Assembly: GCF_000744815.1 (NCBI RefSeq)
Contig: NZ_JQMQ01000005.1
Location: 442,055 to 506,054 of the forward strand
Reading direction: 5' to 3'
Length of the DNA: 64,000 nucleotides
Origin: Phaeacidiphilus oryzae TH49
Lineage (GTDB): Bacteria > Actinomycetota > Actinomycetes > Streptomycetales > Streptomycetaceae
A model generated the notes under the pieces. That model was not told the DNA's origin and searched no databases. It saw only the letters and a list, made by a program, of their open reading frames with translations. The position numbers were made by a program, and so were the translations under genes. Below, piece by piece: positions 25,366 through 32,805 of this stretch (its first letter is position 1; each line of letters starts with the position of its first letter).

Positions 25366-26052
25366 TCAGGCCCCGCTGTCCTGCGCCCCGCGCGCCCCGC
25401 CGTCCTTCGCCCCGCCGTCCTTCGCCCCGCCGTCCTTCGCCCCGCCGTCCTTCGCCCCGCGGTCCGGGCCGGCCGCGGACTCCTTCGCGAGGGTCCTGGC
25501 GATCTCGTGGCCCCAGGCGCGGATCTGCTCGGGGTTGCGGTAGTCGCCCTCGACGCCGCGCCGGGCCATGTTGCGCCCGATCCGCCCGGCGTCCTCGGAG
25601 TTCAGCCGCCCGCCGAAGGTCCGGTGGCCGCGGGCGTGCAGCCGGCTCATGATCCGCAGCACCCCGGCGATCGGCGGGATGTCCTTCTCCTCCGCGCTCC
25701 GGTCCAGCGGCCCGCTGCTGAAGATCCACACCGGCATCCGGCGCAGCTCGGCGGAGTGCCGGCGGGCGAACCTGCGGGCGTCCCGGTGCCAGCGGTACAT
25801 GTACAGGGCCCCGCCGAGGACCACCGCGTCGTACGCCTTGAGCTCGCCCACCACGGTGGCCGGCAGCACGTCGACGGCCAGACCGTCCTCGCGGAAGGCC
25901 TCCCCCAGCTCCACGGCGATCCCCCGGGTCCCGCCGCGCCGGGTGCCGTACGCGACCAGGATCCGTCCTCCGCCCTGGTCGGCCGCCGGGTCGGTGCCGC
26001 GCTCGGGGCCGGGCTCGGGCTCGGTGCCGCGCTCGGGCTGACGATCGTTCAT
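25366..26052 (-). CDS. Flavodoxin-domain protein with AKDGG-repeat tail
   Basis: This 228-residue protein has an FMN-binding flavodoxin domain (about residues 30-190): the phosphate loop is VAYGTRRGGTRGIAVELG and VVLGGALYMYRWHRDARRF resembles HemG/menaquinone-dependent protoporphyrinogen oxidase-like flavodoxins. An acidic, disordered N-terminus (EPEPGPERGTDPAADQ) precedes it, and the C-terminus carries four AKDGG repeats encoded by a 15-bp tandem repeat. The ATG has GAGGAG six bases upstream. It is the first gene of the operon with the 2-oxoacid oxidoreductase, so it could be that enzyme's one-electron carrier instead of or besides ferredoxin. It is divergent from the response regulator gene. 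Confidence 0.88.
   Translation of the reverse strand: MNDRQPERGTEPEPGPERGTDPAADQGGGRILVAYGTRRGGTRGIAVELGEAFREDGLAVDVLPATVVGELKAYDAVVLGGALYMYRWHRDARRFARRHSAELRRMPVWIFSSGPLDRSAEEKDIPPIAGVLRIMSRLHARGHRTFGGRLNSEDAGRIGRNMARRGVEGDYRNPEQIRAWGHEIARTLAKESAAGPDRGAKDGGAKDGGAKDGGAKDGGARGAQDSGA
25394..25465 (-). repeat. 15-bp tandem repeat encoding AKDGG units
   Basis: Four identical copies of GCCCCGCCGTCCTTC (25394-25453) and a partial fifth lie at the 3' end of the flavodoxin gene. On the coding strand each encodes Ala-Lys-Asp-Gly-Gly. Identity at the DNA level, including third positions, indicates recent slippage expansion. Confidence 0.9.
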
Positions 26053-26193
26053 GGGTCACTCCTCACCGGGAGTCGGAGGCGCCCCCGCGCTGTCCCTGCC
26101 AGCCTCGCCGCCGGCGGCCCGGCGGGGGCAGGGTCCGTTGGGCTCCGGGACCGGGTCCGGTGGGCCCTGCCCGCAGGACCCGCTCGCGGGCCC

Positions 26194-26199
26194 TACGAT
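26194..26199 (+). promoter_or_regulatory. -10 element of a leaderless two-component operon
   Basis: TACGAT ends six bases before the GTG at 26206, which has no ribosome site. This is the standard spacing for a leaderless actinomycete transcript beginning at the start codon. Confidence 0.6.
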
Positions 26200-26205
26200 G
26201 GCGGC

Positions 26206-26955
26206 GTGCACGTGCTGGTGGTGGAGGACGACAAGGGCATCGCCGACTCGCTGGTGCGCGGGTTGGAGCGGGACGGCTACCGCGCGCGGACGGTGGGCAC
26301 CGGGCAGGAGGCGCTGGAGGCCTCGGGCGAGGCGGACGTCGTCCTCCTCGACCTCGGCCTGCCCGACCTGGACGGGGTGGAGGTCTGCCGGCGGATCCGC
26401 ACCCGCTCGGACGCCGCGATCATCGTGGTGACCGCGCGCGGCGAGGAGGCCGACCGGGTCGCGGCACTGGACGAGGGCGCCGACGACTACCTGGTCAAGC
26501 CCTTCGGCCTGGCCGAGCTGCTGGCCCGGATCCGGGCCGTGCTGCGCCGCACCCGCCCGGCCGAACCGGAGCTGCTGCGGCACGGGCCGCTCGCGGTCGA
26601 CCTCCGCACCCGCAAGGTGCTGGTCGACGACCGCGAGATCGCCCTCACCCCCAAGGAGTTCGACATCCTGGAATGCCTGGCCACCGACCCCGGAAGGGTG
26701 GTCACCAGGCAGGAGATCCTGGAGCGCGCCTGGGACGCCCACTGGTACGGGCCGACCAAGGTGCTCGACGTCCACATCGCCGCCCTGCGCCGGAAGCTGG
26801 GCGTCCCCGGCCTGGTCGAGACGGTGTACGGGCGCGGCTTCCGGCTCGGCGACCGCGACCAGTGGCCCGACTCCGGCTCCGGACCCGACTCCCGCTCCGG
26901 CTCCGGGCCCGCCTCGCGGCCGGGCTCCGCGGGTTCGACCTCCGAGCCGCGATGA
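26206..26955 (+). CDS. OmpR-family response regulator
   Basis: This 249-residue regulator has a receiver domain (residues 1-115) with acidic pocket Glu7-Asp8-Asp9, phospho-acceptor Asp49 (VVLLDLGLPD), the Thr in IIVVTARG and the Lys in LVKPFG. A winged helix follows at about 128-220 (IALTPKEFDILECLATDPGRVVTRQEI, LDVHIAALRRKLG, ETVYGRGFRL). The tail is Ser/Gly/Pro-rich. It starts with GTG and is probably leaderless. Its stop overlaps the kinase start (ATGA). The pair stands between the 2-oxoacid oxidoreductase operon and the membrane redox operon and may control either or both. Confidence 0.94.
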   Translation: MHVLVVEDDKGIADSLVRGLERDGYRARTVGTGQEALEASGEADVVLLDLGLPDLDGVEVCRRIRTRSDAAIIVVTARGEEADRVAALDEGADDYLVKPFGLAELLARIRAVLRRTRPAEPELLRHGPLAVDLRTRKVLVDDREIALTPKEFDILECLATDPGRVVTRQEILERAWDAHWYGPTKVLDVHIAALRRKLGVPGLVETVYGRGFRLGDRDQWPDSGSGPDSRSGSGPASRPGSAGSTSEPR

Positions 26956-28343
26956 CCCGCCGGATCGCGCTGGTCGTCCTGGCGCTCATCGCGGTGCTCC
27001 TCACCGCCGCCGTGGTCCCCCTCGGCCTGTCGCTGAGCGGGCGCGAGCGGACCTCCTTCCGGGACGAGACGGCCGGCACCGCCCGCTCCATCTCCTCGGC
27101 CGCCGAGGAGCATCTCTCCGACCATCAGAACGCCCCCTCCCTCCACGAGACCCTCGCCGAGGCGGAGGAGCACGGCCAGTGCGCGGTGGTCTACGACACC
27201 CGGATGCGCCTGGACGCCGCGACCGCCTGCCCGTCCTCCGCCGACGGCGGACCCGGCCAGTCCGACCGGCTGGAGGACCTCTCCCGCCAGGTGCTCGCCC
27301 ACCCGGAGACGGCCTTCGCCCAGTACGGCGACCGGCTGCTGGTGGCGGTGCCGGTCGGCGACGAGACCCGTCCGGTCGGCGCGGTCGCGCTCTCCCGCTC
27401 CGCCGACCCGCTGGACGACCGGATCGGCGCGATGTGGATGCGGCTCGCCCTGATCGGCGCCCTCGGCCTGGTCGCCGGGGCGCTGGTCTCGGTGGCGCTG
27501 GCCCGCTGGGTCGGCCGCCCGCTGCTCGCCGTGGACGCCGCCGCGGACCGGCTCGGCGAGGGCGACCTGGAGGCGCGCGCCCCGGACGACCACGGGCCGG
27601 CCGAGGTGCGGCGGCTCGGCAGCACCTTCAACACCATGGCCGCCCGGCTGGAGGCCCTGGTGCACGGCCACCGGGCGGTCGTCGCCGACGTCGCCCACCA
27701 GCTGCGCACCCCGCTGGCCGCGCTGCGGCTGCGGTTGGACCTGCTGGCCGCCGACGCCGAGCCGGGCGCCGACGCCGAGCGCGAGCTGACCGCCGCCCAG
27801 GAGGAGATCGCCCGGCTCTCCCGGCTGGTGGACGGCTTGCTCGCGGTCGAGCGGGCGGAGAACGCCGTGCCGCGGCCGGTCACCGTCCGGGTCGACCGGG
27901 TGATCATGGACCGGGTGAGCGCCTGGGAGCCGGTCGCCCAGGAGCGCTCGGTGGCCCTCGAGGTACGCCGCCGGGAACCCCGGCTGGCCGCCCGGATGGG
28001 CGAGGGCGACCTGGAGCAGATCCTGGACAACCTGATCGCCAACGCCCTGGACGCGCTCCCGGAGGGCGCCCACGTCCGGATCGGCGCCGAGGCGCTGCCC
28101 CGCCGGGGCGCGGTGGTGGTCCGGGTGGTGGACGACGGGCCGGGGATGAGCGCCGAGGCCCGGAGCACGGCCTTCCACCGGTTCGGCAATCCGGAGGCCT
28201 CCGGCAGCGGCCTCGGCCTGGCCATCGTCCACCGCCTGGCCACCGCCAACGGTGGCCGGGTCCGACTGGCCGACACGCCCGGCGGCGGGCTCACCGCGGT
28301 GATCGAACTTCCCGCGGAGCGCGGAATCTTTACCGGTTCTTAG
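26952..28343 (+). CDS. HAMP-domain sensor histidine kinase
   Basis: This 463-residue kinase has a helix at residues 5-28, an extracytoplasmic sensor of about 130 residues (with two Cys, in GQCAVVYD and ATACPSS), a second helix near 160-183, a HAMP linker, and the dimerisation box VVADVAHQLRTPLAALR with phospho-acceptor His249. The ATPase domain shows N-box DNLIANALDALP, G1 VVDDGPGMS and G2 SGSGLGLAIVHRL. The two sensor-domain cysteines could respond to redox state, which is inference. It is co-translated with the response regulator. The membrane redox genes start 108 bases downstream. Confidence 0.93.
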   Translation: MTRRIALVVLALIAVLLTAAVVPLGLSLSGRERTSFRDETAGTARSISSAAEEHLSDHQNAPSLHETLAEAEEHGQCAVVYDTRMRLDAATACPSSADGGPGQSDRLEDLSRQVLAHPETAFAQYGDRLLVAVPVGDETRPVGAVALSRSADPLDDRIGAMWMRLALIGALGLVAGALVSVALARWVGRPLLAVDAAADRLGEGDLEARAPDDHGPAEVRRLGSTFNTMAARLEALVHGHRAVVADVAHQLRTPLAALRLRLDLLAADAEPGADAERELTAAQEEIARLSRLVDGLLAVERAENAVPRPVTVRVDRVIMDRVSAWEPVAQERSVALEVRRREPRLAARMGEGDLEQILDNLIANALDALPEGAHVRIGAEALPRRGAVVVRVVDDGPGMSAEARSTAFHRFGNPEASGSGLGLAIVHRLATANGGRVRLADTPGGGLTAVIELPAERGIFTGS

Positions 28344-28451
28344 GAGGTCCCGAACGGGATCCCGAGGAGCTCCCTCGCAGGCTGTAACTCGGATCGGCAG
28401 GACGAGAGCCGTGCCGGTCCGAGCCCTGGCAGCCTCTCGGAAGGAGCCTCC

Positions 28452-28903
28452 GTGACCAGCGAGCACGCCCCCTTCGGCCAGGCCGTCCGCAGACGCGACC
28501 GCGGACTGCGCCGAGTCCGCGGCACCACCCGTCTCGCGGCCCTCGCGGCCGCCGCGGGGACCGCGGCGCTGGGTGTGGGCTACGCGCAGGCCGTCCCCGG
28601 CAAGACCGGCGGATCCGGCAGCACGACCGGCACCACGAGCACCAGCAGCCCCACCCCGTCGGCCGCGCCGAGCAGCGCCCCCGCCTCCGCCCCTGCGAGC
28701 AGGCACCCGAGCCCCTCGCGGACGGCCGGCACCCGGCACCACTCGACGAGGACGTCCACGGGCACCTCGTCCGGGAGCGGCCTGCGGGCCCCGACCCACG
28801 CGCCGACGGCCGCCCCCACCACGCAGGCCCCGCGCCCGCACCGACCACGCAGGCCCCGGCGCCCGCACCGGCGCCGACCCACACCCGCTCGGGGGCCTCG
28901 TGA
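28452..28903 (+). CDS. Secreted Ser/Thr/Pro-rich protein with apparent frameshift, upstream of ApbE
   Basis: The GTG at 28452 has AAGGAG upstream and starts MTSEHAPFGQAVRRRDRGL, followed by a signal-peptide-like helix (TTRLAALAAAAGTAALGVGYAQA) and a long Ser/Thr/Pro/Ala-rich stalk. At about 28832 the frame is lost: the repeat segment reads CAGGCCCCGCGCCC, while its second copy 33 bases on reads CAGGCCCCGGCGCCC. Adding the missing G continues the stalk (APAPTTQAPAPAPAP) to TGA at 28901-28903, giving 150 residues and a GTGA overlap with the ApbE start. That exact overlap argues for a single-base error or recent mutation. No FMN-binding domain is visible. In related operons this position often holds the ApbE substrate, so the stalk could anchor a flavin; that is inference. 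Confidence 0.65.
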
Positions 28904-29868
28904 CGGCCGCGGTCTTCCGCGCCCTGGGCACGAACGCCGAGGTCCACACCGCCCTCCCGGACCGCCGGGCGCTGGCGGCGGCGGAGGCGGAGGCACGCGC
29001 CGAACTGTCCGCGATCGACCTGGCCTGCAGCCGGTTCCGCGCGGACTCCGAGCTCTCCTGGGCGAACGCCGCCGCCGGCGGCGGCCCGGTCTCCGTCGGC
29101 CCGGTGCTGGCGGAGGCGCTGGACGCGGCCTGGCGGGCGGCCGAGCTGACCGGCGGAGCGGTCGACCCCACGGTCGGCCGGTCCGTCGCCGCCCTCGGCT
29201 ACGACCGGGACTTCTCCCTGGTCGCCGCCCGCCGCCCGGAGGAGTTCGGCCCGCTGACGGCGGCCCGTCCGGCCCCCGGGATCGCCTCGGTGGACTGGGA
29301 CCCCGCGTCCCGCACCCTCACCCTCCCCGCCGGCACGGCGCTCGACCTGGGCGCCACCGCCAAGGCCCTGGCCGCCGACCGCTGCGCCCGGCGCGCGGCC
29401 CGCGCGGCCGGCTGCGGGGTCATGGTCAACCTCGGCGGGGACCTGTCCATCGCCGGGGAGCCGCCGGAGGGCGGCTGGCGGGTGGAGATCGCCGACGACC
29501 ACGCCGCGCCGGACCCCGAGCCCGGCCCGGTGGTGGTGCTCCGCGACGGCGGGCTGGCCACCTCCGGCACGGCGGTACGCCGCTGGCAGCGCGCCGGCGG
29601 CGGCACCGTCCACCACATCGTCGACCCCCGCACCGGCCGCACCCCGCCAGCGGTCTGGCGCACCGTCAGCATCGCCGCCGCCGACTGCGTGGACGCCAAC
29701 ACGGCGGCCACCGCGGCCCTGGTGCTCGGCGAGGACGCGGCCGACTGGCTGCGCGGCACGGGGCTGCCGGCCCGGCTGGTCCAGGAGGACGGCGCCGTCC
29801 TCCGTCTCGGTGACTGGCCGGAGCCCGAGCGGCTGTTGGAGCAACACACGAAGGGAGGCCGCGGATGA
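28900..29868 (+). CDS. apbE: FAD:protein FMN transferase (ApbE family)
   Basis: This 322-residue enzyme attaches FMN from FAD to a Thr or Ser of target proteins by a phosphoester bond. Family marks are FRALGTNAEV at the N-terminus, SCSRF-like CSRFRADSELS, DPTVGRSVAALGYD, DLGATAKALAADR, MVNLGGDLSIAG, GGLATSGTAVRRW and the Mg-binding HHIVDPRTGRTPP. No signal peptide is obvious, so it may act inside or be presented by another route. The GTG at 28900 overlaps the repaired stop of the previous gene, and the stop overlaps the next ATG (ATGA). Its substrate in this operon is not obvious because no classical FMN-binding domain gene is adjacent. Confidence 0.93.
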   Translation: MTAAVFRALGTNAEVHTALPDRRALAAAEAEARAELSAIDLACSRFRADSELSWANAAAGGGPVSVGPVLAEALDAAWRAAELTGGAVDPTVGRSVAALGYDRDFSLVAARRPEEFGPLTAARPAPGIASVDWDPASRTLTLPAGTALDLGATAKALAADRCARRAARAAGCGVMVNLGGDLSIAGEPPEGGWRVEIADDHAAPDPEPGPVVVLRDGGLATSGTAVRRWQRAGGGTVHHIVDPRTGRTPPAVWRTVSIAAADCVDANTAATAALVLGEDAADWLRGTGLPARLVQEDGAVLRLGDWPEPERLLEQHTKGGRG

Positions 29869-30425
29869 CCTGGCTCTGGTATGCCACCCGCGCGGGCGGA
29901 ACCGTCGCCCTGGTGCTGCTCACCGCGACCGTGGTACTCGGGATCGCCGCCGGAGGGCGGTACGCCCCGCGCAGGATCGCCCGCTTCGAGGTCTCGGCGC
30001 TGCACCGCAACCTGTCGGTGCTGTCGCTGGTCTTCCTGGCCCTCCACATCACCACCGCGATCGCGGACAGCTTCGTCCCGATGACCTGGACGGACGCCTT
30101 CCTGCCGTTCACCTCCGCGTACCGCTCGTTCTGGGTCGGGCTGGGGGCGGTGGCCCTGGACCTGCTGCTGGCGGTCGCGCTGACCAGCGCGGTCCGGCTG
30201 CGGCTCGGCCGCCGCCGCTGGAAGGCCGTCCACTGGCTGGCGTACGGCGCCTGGCCGGTGGCCATGCTCCATGGCTACGGCATCGGCACCGACAGCAAGC
30301 TCGGCCCGCAGCTGGTGCTCTACCTGATCTGCGCGGCGGCCGTCGGCTTCGCCGGTGTGCTGCGGCTGCGCCGGGCCCGCCCGGCCCGGCAGCGGAGCCG
30401 GTCCACCGAAGGGAGCCGGGCATGA
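29865..30425 (+). CDS. Ferric-reductase-like transmembrane heme protein
   Basis: This 186-residue protein has about five membrane helices. His residues suited to bind heme b are in ALHRNLSVLSLVFLALHITT and in WKAVHWLAYGAWPVAMLHGYG, the paired-His arrangement of the FRD/MsrQ-type domain. Such proteins pass electrons across the membrane. It is coupled to ApbE upstream and to the NuoF-like gene downstream by ATGA overlaps, so it belongs to the same redox unit. It lacks the cytosolic FAD/NAD domains of full ferric reductases; the NuoF-like protein could supply that function. Confidence 0.9.
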   Translation: MTWLWYATRAGGTVALVLLTATVVLGIAAGGRYAPRRIARFEVSALHRNLSVLSLVFLALHITTAIADSFVPMTWTDAFLPFTSAYRSFWVGLGAVALDLLLAVALTSAVRLRLGRRRWKAVHWLAYGAWPVAMLHGYGIGTDSKLGPQLVLYLICAAAVGFAGVLRLRRARPARQRSRSTEGSRA

Positions 30426-31744
30426 CCTCCTACGCCCAGACCGCGCGCCCGAACGGCGGGCAGCCGAGGCCCGCCGACGGCCCGTACGGCTCCCGGCTGC
30501 TCGCCGGCTGGTACGAGACCGGGCGCAGCGCGGACCTGACCGAGCATCTGCGCCGGCACGGCGCGCCGCCCCGCTACCCCGCCGAGGTCCTGCTGGACGC
30601 CGTCGAGCGCTCCGGGCTGACCGGGCGCGGCGGCGGCGGCTTCCCCACCGGCCGCAAGCTGCGCACCGTCGCGGCGGCCGGCGCGCGCCGCCGCCGCGGG
30701 GTGCCGGTGGTGGTCGGCAACGGCATGGAGAGCGAGCCGGCCAGCCGCAAGGACGACACCCTGCTGGCCATCGCCCCGCACCTGGTGCTGGACGGGCTGG
30801 TGCTGGCCGCCGCCGCGGTCGGCGCCGACGAGGCCCATCTGTGCCTGCCGCGGACCGAGCCGGAGCGGATAGCCCAGCTGGAGGCCGCCGTGGCCGAGCG
30901 CGAGCGCCGCCGGGTGGACCCGTCGGGCCTGTCCGTCCAGGTGCACGCGCTGCCGCACCACTTCGTCTCCAGCGAGGAGACCTCGCTGGTGCGCTGGCTG
31001 AACGGCGGCGAGGCCCGTCCGCTGGCCACTCCCCCGCGCCCGTTCGAACGCGGGGTCGGCAAGCGGCCCACGCTGATCGACAACGTGGAGACCCTCGCCC
31101 AGCTCGCCCTGATAGCCCGTCACGGACCGGACTGGTTCCGGGCCGTGGGCACCGCCGAGGACCCCGGCACCGCACTGGTGACGGTCTCCGGAGCGGTCGC
31201 CGTGCCCGGCGTCTACGAGGCGCCGCTGGGGACCCCGGTGGCCGGGCTCCTCCAGCTGGCCGGCGGGGTGACCGCCGCTCCGCTGGCGCTGCTGGCCGGC
31301 GGCAGCTTCGGCACCTGGCTGCCCGCGGACACCCCGCAGGCCACCGGCCGGCGCGGGGCGGGCATCCTGACCGCGCTGCCGCAGGGCGCCTGCGGCCTGT
31401 CCGAGACCGCGGCCATGCTGCGCTATCTCGCCGGGCAGAGCGCCCGGCAGTGCGGGCCGTGCCGCCTCGGGCTGCCCGCGGCGGCCGAGGACTTCGCCCA
31501 ACTGGCCTGGGGCTCGGCCGATCCCGAGCTGCCGTACCGGCTGCGCGAGCGGCTGGGGCTGCTGCCCGGGCGGGGCGCCTGCCGGCATCCGGACGGCGCC
31601 TCCCGGCTGGCCGCGTCCGCGCTCGAGCTGTTCGCCGAGGACGCCCAGCGGCACCTGTACCACGGCCCCTGCCCGGGGGCGCACCGTCCGATCACGGTGC
31701 CGCTGCCCGAGGTGGCGGTCCCCGGAGAGGATGAGTGGCGATGA
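30422..31744 (+). CDS. NuoF-like NADH dehydrogenase (FMN/SLBB/iron-sulfur) protein
   Basis: This 440-residue protein resembles the NADH-oxidising subunit of complex I. The FMN/NADH fold shows TGRGGGGFPTGRKL (residues 63-76) and VVVGNGMESEPASRKDD, an SLBB region follows (VTVSGAVAVPGVYEAPLG), then the cluster-binding helix bundle with SARQCGPCRLGLP and RGACRHPDG. NuoF has C-x2-C-x2-C plus a distant Cys; here the first Cys is missing, leaving three. That would suit a [3Fe-4S] cluster or an outside ligand. It is flanked by ATGA overlaps on both sides. I infer that it feeds electrons from NAD(P)H to the ferredoxin and the membrane hemes. Confidence 0.88.
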   Translation: MTSYAQTARPNGGQPRPADGPYGSRLLAGWYETGRSADLTEHLRRHGAPPRYPAEVLLDAVERSGLTGRGGGGFPTGRKLRTVAAAGARRRRGVPVVVGNGMESEPASRKDDTLLAIAPHLVLDGLVLAAAAVGADEAHLCLPRTEPERIAQLEAAVAERERRRVDPSGLSVQVHALPHHFVSSEETSLVRWLNGGEARPLATPPRPFERGVGKRPTLIDNVETLAQLALIARHGPDWFRAVGTAEDPGTALVTVSGAVAVPGVYEAPLGTPVAGLLQLAGGVTAAPLALLAGGSFGTWLPADTPQATGRRGAGILTALPQGACGLSETAAMLRYLAGQSARQCGPCRLGLPAAAEDFAQLAWGSADPELPYRLRERLGLLPGRGACRHPDGASRLAASALELFAEDAQRHLYHGPCPGAHRPITVPLPEVAVPGEDEWR

Positions 31745-31959
31745 GCCAGTCCACCGGATACCGGCTGACCCTCGATCAGGTCGCCTGCGAGGGCCACGGG
31801 CTCTGCGCCGAGCTGCTGCCCGAGCTGATCGACCTGGACGAGTGGGGCTACCCGGTGTTCCGCGGCACCGAGGTGCCCGCGGAGCTGCTGGCGCACGCCC
31901 GGCGTGCGACCGCGGCCTGCCCCGTCCTGGCCCTGCGCCTGGACCAGGCCCGGTCCTGA
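31741..31959 (+). CDS. [3Fe-4S]-type ferredoxin
   Basis: This 72-residue ferredoxin has exactly three cysteines in the pattern C-x5-C...C-P: Cys16 and Cys22 (VACEGHGLCAEL) and Cys60 (AACPVLAL). This is the small actinobacterial single-cluster type, usually [3Fe-4S], best known as partner of cytochromes P450; no P450 gene is in the window. The ATG overlaps the stop of the NuoF-like gene, so here it is more likely the acceptor of that dehydrogenase. It is acidic and cytoplasmic. Confidence 0.93.
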   Translation: MSQSTGYRLTLDQVACEGHGLCAELLPELIDLDEWGYPVFRGTEVPAELLAHARRATAACPVLALRLDQARS

Positions 31960-32017
31960 CGGAGGGTCGGCCGGCCTGAAGAAGTTCTTAACCACCGCTA
32001 CGGGAGACTGCCCGATC

Positions 32018-32668
32018 GTGATCACCAGTTCGACCAGGGACGCCCGGGAGACGGAGCCGGCACCCGCCGGGGGAAGCGGCACGGCGGGGCCCGAGGGGAA
32101 CGAGCGGCTCACCGCGCTCACCGGTGCCGTGCTGCTCGTCCTCTTCGCCGCCCAGGGCGTCACCCTCCTCTCCATCAGCTCCCTGCTCACCGAGCACTTC
32201 TTCATCGGCCTGCTGCTGGTCGGCCCGGTCTGCCTGAAACTCGGCAGCACCTGCTACCGGGCGGTGCGCTACTACACCGGCCATGCCCCGTACCGCCGCA
32301 AGGGGCCGCCGGCCCCGCTGCTGCGGCTGGTGGGGCCGCTGGTCGCGCTGCTCAGCATCGCGGTGCTGGGCAGCGGCCTGCTGCTGGCCTTCGGCTGGCG
32401 GGAGATCGGCCCGTTCCCGGTGCTCTTCCTCCACAAGGCGAGCTTCTGGGCCTGGGCCGCCGTGATGGCCGTGCATGTGCTGGCGTACATCTGGCGGCTG
32501 CCCCGGCTGATCGCCGCCGACCTGGGCCGGCGCCGCGGCTCGCGGCACGGGGCCCCGGGACCCGGCCGGGCGGGGCTGCGCTGGTCGCTGGTGGCCGCCT
32601 CGCTGGCCGCGGGGACACTGCTGGCCATGGCCGAGGTGCACCTGGTCACCACCTGGCGGCAGGGCTAG
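32018..32668 (+). CDS. Cytochrome b561-like membrane protein
   Basis: This 216-residue protein has about four or five hydrophobic helices after a 35-residue soluble N-terminus. Candidate heme-ligand His residues lie in LLTEHFFIGLLLVG, VLFLHKASFWAW, VMAVHVLAYIW and MAEVHLVTTW, the layout of di-heme cytochrome b561/formate-dehydrogenase gamma-like proteins. I chose the GTG at 32018 with GGGAG upstream; upstream frame to 31904 lies mostly inside the ferredoxin gene. It ends the redox operon, 58 bases after the ferredoxin, and gives the module a second membrane electron carrier beside the ferric-reductase-like protein. Confidence 0.82.
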   Translation: MITSSTRDARETEPAPAGGSGTAGPEGNERLTALTGAVLLVLFAAQGVTLLSISSLLTEHFFIGLLLVGPVCLKLGSTCYRAVRYYTGHAPYRRKGPPAPLLRLVGPLVALLSIAVLGSGLLLAFGWREIGPFPVLFLHKASFWAWAAVMAVHVLAYIWRLPRLIAADLGRRRGSRHGAPGPGRAGLRWSLVAASLAAGTLLAMAEVHLVTTWRQG

Positions 32669-32805
32669 GGCCGCGGGCGGGGCGGGCGGACGACGGCCGC
32701 GGCCGGCTGTCGGCGATCCGTCGGCGATCCGTCGGCGTCATGTCGGCGGCCGCCGGCACTCTCGCCCTGAACAGCGAGAACGCCAGCAAGAGGAGCGCCG
32801 CCGCC

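Noticed and set aside
28452-29813. One 453-residue reading of the Ser/Thr-rich gene running through the apbE region in the same frame
   Set aside because: Beyond about 28832 the product is Arg/Gly/Pro noise, while the overlapping frame encodes a complete ApbE protein.
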